From: Deinococcales bacterium
Lineage (GTDB): Bacteria; Deinococcota; Deinococci; Deinococcales; Deinococcaceae
NCBI GenBank assembly: GCA_025359705.1
Contig: JANYFS010000399.1
Location: forward strand, 1 to 10,303
Direction: 5' to 3'
Length of the DNA: 10,303 bases
The translations under genes and the position numbers were made by a program. Positions within the stretch are counted from its first letter, which is position 1. Each line of letters opens with the position of its first letter. The notes under the pieces were generated by a model. That model made no database searches and was not told where the DNA came from. It saw only the letters and a program-made list of their open reading frames with translations. This document shows positions 1-5,844 of the stretch, piece by piece.

Positions 1-1
1 A

Positions 2-1000
2 TTCGAGCAAATCAATGGTCGCTGCATTTTTACCAGTGAATGGAATACCTTTTCTCAAAAAACCTATAAAGCCAATCATCACATGGATCACGATATTATA
101 GGCGATATTATTCCTTATCCCAAAGAAAACATACCCAATCATGATGTTTTACTGGCAGGTTTTCCCTGCCAACCCTTTTCTCTGGCGGGAGTCTCCAAAA
201 AGAATAGTCTTGGTAGAGCGCATGGTTTTGAATGCACTACCCAAGGCAGCCTCTTTTTTGAAATTGAACGTACCATAGAGAAAAAGCGTCCTCTGGCTTT
301 TTTGCTGGAAAATGTTAAAAACCTGATTTCGCATGATCAGGGCAGAACATTTGCCACCATCAAATACACCCTAGAAGAACGGCTAGGGTATCACATTCAT
401 TACAAAGTAATTGATGGGAAACATTTTACCCCTCAGCACCGTGAGCGTATTATGATTGTGGGCTTTAGAGAACCCGTAGATTTCTCGTGGGATGACTTAA
501 ATTTACCTATAGCAAACCACACTTTATCAGAAATCTTACACCCCGAAGATGGCAGTGAAATTCCCGAACCCGAATATACCATTGGGGAAGAAGCAATGGT
601 CAATCGGAAATATGTTCTTTCTGATAAACTTTGGCAATATCTGCAAAACTATGCACAAAAACACAAAGAAAAGGGCAATGGCTTTGGCTTTGGCCTAGTT
701 ACCGCTCAAGATAGCTCGAGAACCTTATCCGCACGGTACTACAAAGACGGGTCAGAAATCCTCATCTCGAGGGGGCCACGCAAGAACCCCCGACGCTTAA
801 CCCCTCGAGAGTGCGCCCGACTGATGGGCTTCCCCGAAACGTTCAAAATTCCCGTTTCAGATACCCAAGCCTATATGCAGTTTGGCAATACGGTTGTCGT
901 ACCTGTTATTGCAGAAGTGGCAAGGATTATGAAGCCCTATATTTTGGAACTGAAAGCCCGCGAACATAGCAAAATCCAGCAAGTTATGGTGAGTGCATAA
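2..1000 (+). CDS. C5-cytosine DNA methyltransferase, Dcm/M.EcoRII type (5'-partial)
   Basis: This enzyme transfers a methyl group from S-adenosylmethionine to carbon 5 of cytosine; by its close likeness to Dcm and M.EcoRII the expected target is the inner C of CCWGG. The frame is open from base 2, and 27 codons before the first internal ATG at 83 still match the family (FTSEW, KTYKAN), so the true start and the SAM-binding motif I lie off the left edge. Visible are motif IV GFPCQPF with the catalytic Cys at 167-169, motif VI ENVKN, motif VIII QHRERI, a target-recognition stretch containing RTLSARYYKDG, RRLTPRECARLMGF, and motif X QFGNTVVVPV. The 332 visible residues compare with about 470 for Dcm. 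An EcoRII-like endonuclease follows 110 bases downstream, so this is the protective half of a restriction-modification system. Base use is AT-richer than downstream genes, with no CTCGAG before position 715. Family certain; CCWGG specificity inferred. Confidence 0.95.
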   Translation, partial: FEQINGRCIFTSEWNTFSQKTYKANHHMDHDIIGDIIPYPKENIPNHDVLLAGFPCQPFSLAGVSKKNSLGRAHGFECTTQGSLFFEIERTIEKKRPLAFLLENVKNLISHDQGRTFATIKYTLEERLGYHIHYKVIDGKHFTPQHRERIMIVGFREPVDFSWDDLNLPIANHTLSEILHPEDGSEIPEPEYTIGEEAMVNRKYVLSDKLWQYLQNYAQKHKEKGNGFGFGLVTAQDSSRTLSARYYKDGSEILISRGPRKNPRRLTPRECARLMGFPETFKIPVSDTQAYMQFGNTVVVPVIAEVARIMKPYILELKAREHSKIQQVMVSA

Positions 1001-1110
1001 AAAGTGAATTGATCCAAATTACCGAGAAGATTCGAAATGAAGATTAAAAGATTGAATACCTCTAAGTCTCTCAAAATAAAAACCAATATCCCCAAGGGAG
1101 TGATACAACT

Positions 1111-2331
1111 ATGGAAGAAGGGCAACTGTACAGCTATTTTGTCGGCGCAGCGGTCAAAAGATTGGCTGATGGCGAAATCAACCCCAGAATTTCAAACCAG
1201 CATGAGTTTAATGGCAGTAAAAATTTAAAGAAACTGTTTGGGATAGAAGAACTTAGGCAAAAAAAGGTGAAATTTTTATATTTGAGCGACGGAAACGATT
1301 TTGAACCTGTATTAGACGATGGGTTTATTACGTGGTATGATGCAAGGGCGAGAAGCGCAGAAAGAACAGGAAGAACCGAATGGAGAATGTATTATCAAGG
1401 CAATGATGCAATTTCTTGCGCCGAGATTGGAGATCTTTTGATTATCGCCAAGCAGGAAGATGGAGAAATTGTTATTTTTATAGCAGGCAAAAATACCAAT
1501 GTAGAGCGAAGATTATTGTGGCTCTTCAATGGTTCGGGGGTTTCCCTCGAGAGCGGAGACTTCGATTTTATCGATACCGACACCGTATCTTTGATGGAGC
1601 AGCTCTTAGAACTTTCGGGTATCGACAAGAAAATAACCACTGAAGATTATTTAGATATCATGCTAAAAGAATTTGATGGGAAATTCCCAGATACCACTAC
1701 GATGTCCAAGTTTGCTAGGGAAACCTTTAGCAAAAAGACTTTCGACAATGTAGACTCGAGCCTAGTGGCCTATGTCGAACGCGAAGAAGGTTTATTCAGA
1801 ACACTCGAGAGGTTCTTTTTAAGACCACGGCTCGAGGCTGGCTTTGATCCTAATTTTCCAGACGACTTTATACAGCTCGCGCTAAGTGTAATCAACCGAA
1901 GAAAATCGAGAGTGGGTATGGCTTTAGAAAATCATCTCGAGCATATTTTTAATGAGAATTTTGTCCTTTTCGACAGAGGAAAAGTTACCGAACATAAGAA
2001 AAAACCAGACTTTATATTTCCCAGCATCGGAAGCTATAAGGATATTACGTTCTCAAAAGAAAAGCTTTCCATGCTTGCTGCCAAGTATAGTTGTAAAGAT
2101 CGCTGGAGGCAGGTGATCAATGAAGCAAATCGAATAGACATAAAACACCTCGTCACATTTGAAAGAAGTATCAGTATCGACCAAACAAGCGAAATGCAAG
2201 CACACAACCTACAACTTGTTGTACCTAAAATCCTCCATGAAAGCTATGACGTAGAGCAAAGAAATTGGCTAATGAGTTTAGAACAATTCATCGATCATGT
2301 CAAAGGTCATCAAGCACAAGATCACTTATAA
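1111..2331 (+). CDS. EcoRII-like type II restriction endonuclease
   Basis: This is a 406-residue DNA endonuclease, essentially the length of EcoRII (about 404), expected to cut unmethylated CCWGG and, if type IIE like EcoRII, to need a second site bound by the N-terminal domain. The C-terminal catalytic domain (about residues 250-400) is the clear match: SVINRRKSR, LENHLEHIF, KKPDFIFPSIGSY, KYSCKDRWRQVINEA and LVVPKILHESY. Glu273, Asp300, Tyr309, Lys325, Arg331 and Glu338 fall where I recall the EcoRII active-site residues, forming a PD-(D/E)xK core. The N-terminal half (1-240) is poorly conserved, as expected for the effector-binding part, and I assign it only by position. The start is fixed by an SD-like AAGGGAG at 1094-1100, ten bases before ATG. 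The gene follows the cognate methyltransferase on the same strand with a 110-base gap and no visible controller gene. No frameshift is seen. Confidence 0.93.
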   Translation: MEEGQLYSYFVGAAVKRLADGEINPRISNQHEFNGSKNLKKLFGIEELRQKKVKFLYLSDGNDFEPVLDDGFITWYDARARSAERTGRTEWRMYYQGNDAISCAEIGDLLIIAKQEDGEIVIFIAGKNTNVERRLLWLFNGSGVSLESGDFDFIDTDTVSLMEQLLELSGIDKKITTEDYLDIMLKEFDGKFPDTTTMSKFARETFSKKTFDNVDSSLVAYVEREEGLFRTLERFFLRPRLEAGFDPNFPDDFIQLALSVINRRKSRVGMALENHLEHIFNENFVLFDRGKVTEHKKKPDFIFPSIGSYKDITFSKEKLSMLAAKYSCKDRWRQVINEANRIDIKHLVTFERSISIDQTSEMQAHNLQLVVPKILHESYDVEQRNWLMSLEQFIDHVKGHQAQDHL

Positions 2332-2362
2332 TTAAATAGTGACACATTCATAAAAACATATA

Positions 2363-2394
2363 CCCCTCGAGCTGAAAACTACTTGGCTCGAGGG
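2363..2394. terminator. Perfect inverted repeat between convergent genes, probable bidirectional terminator
   Basis: CCCTCGAGC at 2364-2372 pairs perfectly with GCTCGAGGG at 2386-2394 across a 13-base loop, giving a nine-base-pair GC-rich stem. It lies 32 bases past the endonuclease stop, and the stop codon of the convergent small gene (2379-2381) sits in the loop. Reading the minus strand, the stem is followed by a short T-rich run (complement of 2350-2362); reading the plus strand there is no T tract. It may therefore terminate mainly the minus-strand gene. Both arms contain the abundant CTCGAG palindrome, so two copies of the motif make the hairpin. Confidence 0.55.
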
Positions 2395-2549
2395 ATTCGG
2401 AACAACGTATAAATAACCACCGCTAATCCAATGGCCCACCAAGATAAACCAAATCGGTGGGTTACAGGAATGCTTAGAAGAACCATATTCAATAACACCA
2501 TGCAAACCGCATAAAAAAGGGTGTCTTTTACCATTTTACTTAATTTCAT
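2379..2549 (-). CDS. Small two-helix membrane protein, 56 aa (2TM-domain-like)
   Basis: This is a minus-strand gene too short for usual ORF cut-offs. It starts at ATG (complement of 2547-2549) and ends at TAG (complement of 2379-2381). A textbook ribosome-binding site, AAAGGAG (complement of 2556-2562), sits six bases before the ATG, which is the main reason to believe it. The protein has a basic N-terminus (MKLSKMVKD), a hydrophobic helix at about residues 11-29 (LFYAVCMVLLNMVLLSIPV), a short loop (THRFGL) and a second helix at about 36-50 (SWWAIGLAVVIYTLF), then a basic tail (RIPRAK). The aromatic and Asn residues in helix one and WWAIGL before helix two resemble the bacterial 2TM domain, whose function is unknown. 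It converges on the endonuclease gene and is transcribed away from the hydrolase operon. No clear promoter was identified. Family assignment is tentative; the gene call is good. Confidence 0.7.
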   Translation of the reverse strand: MKLSKMVKDTLFYAVCMVLLNMVLLSIPVTHRFGLSWWAIGLAVVIYTLFRIPRAK

Positions 2550-2555
2550 ATATTT

Positions 2556-2562
2556 CTCCTTT
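2556..2562 (-). promoter_or_regulatory. Shine-Dalgarno site of the small membrane-protein gene
   Basis: AAAGGAG on the minus strand lies six bases upstream of the ATG at 2549. It is the strongest ribosome-binding site in the window and decides both the start and the reality of this short gene. Confidence 0.8.
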
Positions 2563-2595
2563 GGTGCTTAAGTTTCAATTTTTTGGATAAAACCC

Positions 2596-2647
2596 AAAAA
2601 GCCTACGCTCGAGTCATATGCACAGTGTAGCAAAAAGCACGCTCGAG
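2596..2647. repeat. Imperfect direct repeat carrying CTCGAG
   Basis: AAAAAGCCTACGCTCGAG at 2596-2613 recurs as AAAAAGCACGCTCGAG at 2632-2647; the second copy lacks two bases. The copies start 36 bases apart in the intergenic region between the divergent small membrane-protein gene and the hydrolase operon. They could be protein-binding sites or the trace of a local duplication. The sequence alone cannot tell. Confidence 0.45.
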
Positions 2648-2725
2648 CCACCCCCTCACCCTGCCCTGACACAGCCACTGCCTAATGGGTTAAACATACG
2701 TCGCGCTTTCCCCCTCGAGGGCGGC

Positions 2726-2731
2726 TAGAAT
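2726..2731 (+). promoter_or_regulatory. Candidate -10 box of the hydrolase operon
   Basis: TAGAAT lies 12 bases before the ATG at 2744. There is no Shine-Dalgarno sequence between them (the bases are C-rich), so the message would be leaderless or nearly so. No convincing -35 hexamer is seen. Confidence 0.5.
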
Positions 2732-2743
2732 AACCCCTACCCC

Positions 2744-3700
2744 ATGCCCCCATTCCAACATTCATTCCCCTTCGATCCCAGCTATGGCTATACCTTAGAA
2801 ACCTTGCTCGAGGTACAACCCCCGCCTGCTCCAGCGGATTTTTTGCAATTCTGGACGGCGCGGTATGCACGCTTACTCGAGCTAGATCCCAATCCACAAC
2901 TTAGCCTGTGTCCTTCTCCGTTGCCAGGAATGCAGCTTTACCTGATTCGTTACACCTCGAGCGGGGGTTTTGACATTGGGGCTTGGCTGCTGAAGCCCCA
3001 ATATGGCCCCCTCGAGCGGGGTATGGTGGTGGGGCATGGTTACGGAGGGCGTGACGGGCCAGATTTGAACTTACCTTTCCCTCGAGCGGCTTTACTGTTC
3101 CCGTGTTTTCGGGGGATTTCACTGAGCAAACACCCCCCCATCTCGAGCGACCCCAATTTTCATGTACTGCACGACATTGACCAACCCGGAAAGTACATTT
3201 TGGGCGGCTGTGTGGAGGATTTATGGCTGGGGGTTTCGGTTTTGCAGCGGTTATTTCCAGAACTCGAGGGGCATATTGGTTATATGGGACGCAGTTTTGG
3301 TGGTGGAATTGGGGCGCTGGCCTTGGCAGTGGAGGCTCGAGTGTCCCGCGCCCATTTGTGCGTTCCCACTTTTGGCAACTACCCTTTGCGGTTGACTTTG
3401 CCCACTCAGGGCAGTGGCGAAGCGGTGCGAAACTATGCCAAGCTGCATGGTGATGTGCTGCAAACCTTGCAGTATTACGACGCGGCAACCGCTGCTTGCC
3501 ACATCAAAATCCCCATGCACATCGCCGCCGCGCTCTTCGATCCTGTGGTGGCTCCACCTGGGCAGTTTGCCATTTATAATGCAATACAGACCGCTAAAAT
3601 CCTCTTTCCGCTCGAGGCAGGGCATTTCGATTTTGCTGGGCTGGCACAGCAAGAAAGCGATTTGCTCGAGCAAGTTGGAACTTTCTTTGAGGCACTATGA
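2744..3700 (+). CDS. Acetyl-xylan-esterase-like alpha/beta hydrolase
   Basis: A 318-residue cytoplasmic alpha/beta hydrolase resembling the AXE1 family (acetyl xylan esterase / cephalosporin-C deacetylase), which removes acetyl groups from xylo-oligosaccharides and related small esters. There is no signal peptide. Family features in order are an N-terminal DFLQFW segment (residues 33-38), the GHGYGGRDG oxyanion-region loop (97-105), the CFRGISLSKHP stretch (121-131), GRSFGGGIG with the nucleophile Ser184, Asp266 in FDPVVAPP, and His294 in GHFDF. All three catalytic residues are thus present. The usual nucleophile elbow in this family is GxSQGG; here it is GRSFGG. The length is typical. The start is chosen because TAGAAT lies 12 bases upstream and the frame is not well extended before it. 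It overlaps the next hydrolase gene by four bases (ATGA), indicating one operon. The true substrate is unknown; a general esterase or lipase role is possible. Confidence 0.82.
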   Translation: MPPFQHSFPFDPSYGYTLETLLEVQPPPAPADFLQFWTARYARLLELDPNPQLSLCPSPLPGMQLYLIRYTSSGGFDIGAWLLKPQYGPLERGMVVGHGYGGRDGPDLNLPFPRAALLFPCFRGISLSKHPPISSDPNFHVLHDIDQPGKYILGGCVEDLWLGVSVLQRLFPELEGHIGYMGRSFGGGIGALALAVEARVSRAHLCVPTFGNYPLRLTLPTQGSGEAVRNYAKLHGDVLQTLQYYDAATAACHIKIPMHIAAALFDPVVAPPGQFAIYNAIQTAKILFPLEAGHFDFAGLAQQESDLLEQVGTFFEAL

Positions 3701-4425
3701 ACCGTGAATACCACAATTGGTACAGCCCACGGCTCGAGCGCAACATGGAGATGTTGGTTTTTGGTCATGCGGGAGCCAAGGTACTGAGTTTTCCTACCCG
3801 AGAAGGGCGTTTTTTTGAATACGAAAGCTTGCGTTTGGTAGGATCTTTGGAACATAAGCTCGAGGCGGGGCAAATTCAATTGTTTTGTGTGGAAGGACTC
3901 GCCTACGAGATTTTTTATAACCGTTGGCTACATCCCGCTGACCGCATTCGGCGCTATCTCACCTACGAACAATATCTCTTACACGAAGTATTGCCGTTCA
4001 TGAATACCAAAAATAATCATCCCTGTACCATCGCGCATGGATGCAGCTTGGGAGCCTATTACGCGGCTAACTTTGCCTTTCGTCATCCCGAACTCTTCAG
4101 CAAACTATGTGCTTTTTCGGGACGTTATGATTTAACCCTCGAGATTGAAAGTTTCCACAATCTCTTTGATGGCTACTACGACGACCAAATTTACTTCAAT
4201 ACCCCATCCCACTACCTTCCCAATCTAAACGATGAAACAAAACTTCGCGCTTTACGTTTGCTCGAGGTGGTTTTGGTGGTCGGTAAAGAAGACCCCTTCC
4301 TCGAGAACAATCAACAGCTTAGCCGTATTTTGTGGGATAAAGGGGTTTGGAACGCGCTACACGAATGGGATGGACGAGCGCATCAAGGGCATTATTGGCG
4401 CAAAATGGCACCACTTTATATTTAG
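3697..4425 (+). CDS. Putative-esterase-family hydrolase
   Basis: A 242-residue alpha/beta hydrolase of the bacterial putative esterase (esterase D-like) family, probably cytoplasmic. Recognisable blocks are HNWYSPRLERNMEMLVFGH (residues 6-24), VLSFPT, FYNRWLHPADRIRRY (73-87), GCSLGAYYAANFAFRHP (115-131) with nucleophile Ser117, the DGYYDDQIYFNTP block (158-170), GKEDPFLENN with Asp199, and a C-terminal WDGRAHQGHYWRKM in which His229 or His232 completes the triad. I recall close homologues in many genomes annotated only as esterase family protein; the natural substrate is not known. The ATG at 3697 overlaps the TGA of the upstream esterase gene, so translation is likely coupled and the two enzymes may act on the same compound. 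The stop codon lies inside a 14-base tandem duplication. Confidence 0.85.
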   Translation: MNREYHNWYSPRLERNMEMLVFGHAGAKVLSFPTREGRFFEYESLRLVGSLEHKLEAGQIQLFCVEGLAYEIFYNRWLHPADRIRRYLTYEQYLLHEVLPFMNTKNNHPCTIAHGCSLGAYYAANFAFRHPELFSKLCAFSGRYDLTLEIESFHNLFDGYYDDQIYFNTPSHYLPNLNDETKLRALRLLEVVLVVGKEDPFLENNQQLSRILWDKGVWNALHEWDGRAHQGHYWRKMAPLYI

Positions 4426-4449
4426 GGATTTATATTTAGGGATTTATAT
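4417..4449. repeat. 14-base tandem duplication across the esterase stop codon
   Basis: TATATTTAGGGATT at 4417-4430 is repeated exactly at 4431-4444 and followed by TATAT, the beginning of a third unit. The first unit contains the TAG stop of the esterase at 4423-4425. The second copy keeps a TTTAG, so slippage here would hardly alter the protein end. It looks like a recent replication-slippage event. Confidence 0.8.
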
Positions 4450-4866
4450 CTATAAAATAAGCTGCCCAATCACTGCATATAAGTAGCAATCTCTTGGTTT
4501 GGAACATCGTATTTACAACGGTACACAAAATGAGCAAAGCATAATGAACAACAAACAATGGTTTAAGTTGTAGTCATTAGTTTATCCGAGGGTAGAACCG
4601 AACATTTAGATATTTTCACTATATTTATTTATAATTCACATAAATTTTAACAAATATAAAGTAAGATGAGTACGATAAAGCACGTTTGCAAAACGCTTAG
4701 ATTCTAGAGTTTAAGTGTCTGGCACATGCTTTAATTTTGTACACCCGCAAACGGCCAAAGACAGCTTTGCCCGCAATTAAATTGACGGGTTGGGGCTGGT
4801 GACGCTTTTATACCACCAAAGAGGTATAAAATATCCACGATGAGGAATTTTAGATGAGGCATGTTT
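4426..4866. other. AT-rich intergenic region, no gene found
   Basis: 441 bases without a credible coding frame; the only ATG-initiated frames I followed are very short (for example a 9-codon and a 13-codon frame) and lack ribosome sites. No tRNA, terminator hairpin or CRISPR repeat is apparent. The left half is strongly AT-rich (for example around 4600-4670) and has TATAAT-like strings by composition alone. The right end, from about 4770, holds two dyads and a promoter for the next genes. It contains no CTCGAG, unlike almost all other parts of the window. It could hold an unrecognised small RNA or be decayed DNA. Confidence 0.6.
4770..4831 (+). promoter_or_regulatory. Promoter with two dyads upstream of the holin-like gene
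   Basis: TTGACG at 4782-4787 is the best -35 match seen in this region, with TTTTAT (4806-4811, 18-base spacing) as a possible -10. Two inverted repeats sit on it. The first (4770-4789) has arms CCCGCAATT and AATTG-A-CGGG with one bulged base and overlaps the -35. The second (4806-4831) has perfect nine-base arms TTTTATACC and GGTATAAAA around an eight-base spacer and overlaps the -10 and likely start point. Such placement is typical of a repressor operator, but the regulator is not in view. Both could instead act as RNA hairpins. Confidence 0.5.
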
Positions 4867-5196
4867 ATGGCGAATGAAACCAAAAGTATCGGTGCTGCAC
4901 TGGTCGATGTTTTCGATGCAGGACTGAGTTTAATCAAGACCGAGGTGCGAATTTTTGGTCGCAACCTTTCCAAAGCCATCAAAGCCAAGGGCTTGGGTGT
5001 GGTGCTTTTGTTGGCTGCTTTGGGGCCAATTGGCATTGCGATTATTTTTCTACTGCTTGCCTTTTATCAAATGTTGACCGACCTAGCGGGCTTACCTGGC
5101 TGGGGCGCTTCACTGATCATGTTTTTTGTGTCGCTACTGGTCACGGTTATTTTGGTGGTTATGGGCATGAAAAAATTGGGGGCGGAAGATGAGTGA
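4867..5196 (+). CDS. Holin-superfamily / YqjE-like small membrane protein
   Basis: A 109-residue inner-membrane protein of the phage-holin-3_6 (Holin-X) / YqjE type. The N-terminal 40 residues are an amphipathic region (VDVFDAGLSLIKTEVRIFGR, then a basic KAIKAKG), followed by two membrane helices at about 41-68 (GLGVVLLLAALGPIGIAIIF onward) and 75-100 (SLIMFFVSLLVTVILVVMGM), and a short acidic tail (GAEDE). Despite the family name these chromosomal proteins are usually not lytic; in E. coli YqjE is encoded beside the ribosome-binding membrane protein YqjD. I choose ATG 4867 over the in-frame ATG at 4861 because GAGG at 4856-4859 sits seven bases before 4867 but only one before 4861. Its end overlaps the next gene by eight bases, so the two are co-translated. 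The domain call is by pattern only; function unknown. Confidence 0.78.
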   Translation: MANETKSIGAALVDVFDAGLSLIKTEVRIFGRNLSKAIKAKGLGVVLLLAALGPIGIAIIFLLLAFYQMLTDLAGLPGWGASLIMFFVSLLVTVILVVMGMKKLGAEDE

Positions 5197-5701
5197 CAAG
5201 CTAAATGACAAGCTGGGCAAACTCCGTGAGTCCAGCCACACCCTCGAGGAAGATTCACGCTCGAGCGACCAAAAGCAGCGCGACGCTGCCAAGTTACGCT
5301 TGCAAGAAAGCATCGAACTGCTCACCGAAAAAACCGATTTGCACCTGAAAATGCAAGTCCAACCGCTCAAAATGATTGGTGGCTCGGTGGGGGGCGGATT
5401 TTTGACAGGCTTTTTGCTGGGTCGCCGTGGGCGCAGAATCAAGAAGGTTTTTGTAGAACGGGCCAAAGTTCGCAACCTCAAAAGTGGCAAAACCACCGAG
5501 GCCCACTTTGTCTCGAGCGATAACCGCAAAGGGCTGGGAGCCGCAATCACAGGAATTTTGGTGACGACTGTACTGAAAATTGCCCAAGAACAATTTTTGT
5601 CCCCCTTGCTCGAGAACTACACCAAAACACTGCTCGAGAAGACCAAGAAAGAGCAAAAACAGGGCAATACTACGGTGATTCCCCCTCGAGAGCGGAGATA
5701 A
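5189..5701 (+). CDS. Glycine-zipper membrane-associated protein (YqjD-like arrangement)
   Basis: A 170-residue protein of unknown function. Residues 1-55 are highly charged and helix-prone (KLNDKLGKLRESS, QRDAAKLRLQESIELL), likely coiled coil. Residues 62-78 form a glycine-rich hydrophobic segment, MIGGSVGGGFLTGFLLG, followed at once by the basic cluster RRGRRIKK, much like the C-terminal GxxxGxxxG anchor of DUF883/YqjD proteins. A second weakly hydrophobic helix lies at about 115-135 (GLGAAITGILVTTVLKIAQ), and the tail is Lys/Glu-rich. The gene starts inside the 3' end of the holin-like gene (ATGAGTGA, eight-base overlap), with GGGGGCGGA just upstream as ribosome site. The pairing of a holin-like protein with a glycine-zipper protein recalls the yqjD-yqjE gene pair of enterobacteria, but the order is reversed and I see no sequence proof of homology. 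CTCGAG motifs reappear here at normal density. Confidence 0.75.
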   Translation: MSDKLNDKLGKLRESSHTLEEDSRSSDQKQRDAAKLRLQESIELLTEKTDLHLKMQVQPLKMIGGSVGGGFLTGFLLGRRGRRIKKVFVERAKVRNLKSGKTTEAHFVSSDNRKGLGAAITGILVTTVLKIAQEQFLSPLLENYTKTLLEKTKKEQKQGNTTVIPPRERR

Positions 5702-5782
5702 GCGGGTAAGAAAAAGATTGTGTTGCTCGAGCTGTCTTGACCTTACAGCAGCACCTTACGGGCTTGGTCGCTTTTGGTCGTT

Positions 5783-5810
5783 ACGAATAACGAATAACGA
5801 ACAACGAAAA
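5783..5810 (+). repeat. Four tandem heptamers upstream of guaA
   Basis: ACGAATA, ACGAATA, ACGAACA and ACGAAAA follow each other without gaps. They end 21 bases before the TATAAT box of guaA, where the -35 element would be expected nearby. No TTGACA-like hexamer is present, so the repeats could be an activator or regulator site, or simply slippage-made DNA. Confidence 0.6.
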
Positions 5811-5831
5811 CCATATACATACAGTTCCCCG

Positions 5832-5837
5832 TATAAT
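5832..5837 (+). promoter_or_regulatory. -10 box of guaA, leaderless type
   Basis: A perfect TATAAT lies seven bases before the ATG at 5845, so transcription should begin at or next to the start codon. No Shine-Dalgarno sequence is present, and no clear -35 hexamer is visible at the expected distance. Confidence 0.75.
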
Positions 5838-5844
5838 CTCTTCC

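Noticed and set aside
1037..1228. Open frame starting between the methyltransferase and endonuclease genes, a possible controller protein
   Set aside because: It mostly overlaps the endonuclease gene in another frame and has no helix-turn-helix pattern or ribosome site.
2901..3488. Minus-strand open frame inside the acetyl-xylan-esterase-like gene
   Set aside because: Antisense shadow without domain, ribosome site or promoter; the plus strand carries a complete catalytic triad.
1545..5698. Shared 16-base string CCCTCGAGAGCGGAGA in the endonuclease gene (from about 1545) and near the end of the 170-residue protein gene (about 5683)
   Set aside because: It is read in different frames, has no flanking similarity, and with 62 CTCGAG copies some extended pair matches are expected by chance.
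5725..5755. Possible hairpin after the glycine-zipper gene (GTGTTGCT near 5718 against AGCAGCAC near 5748; GCTGT against ACAGC)
   Set aside because: The pairings are short, compete with each other, contain a mismatch and are not followed by a T tract.
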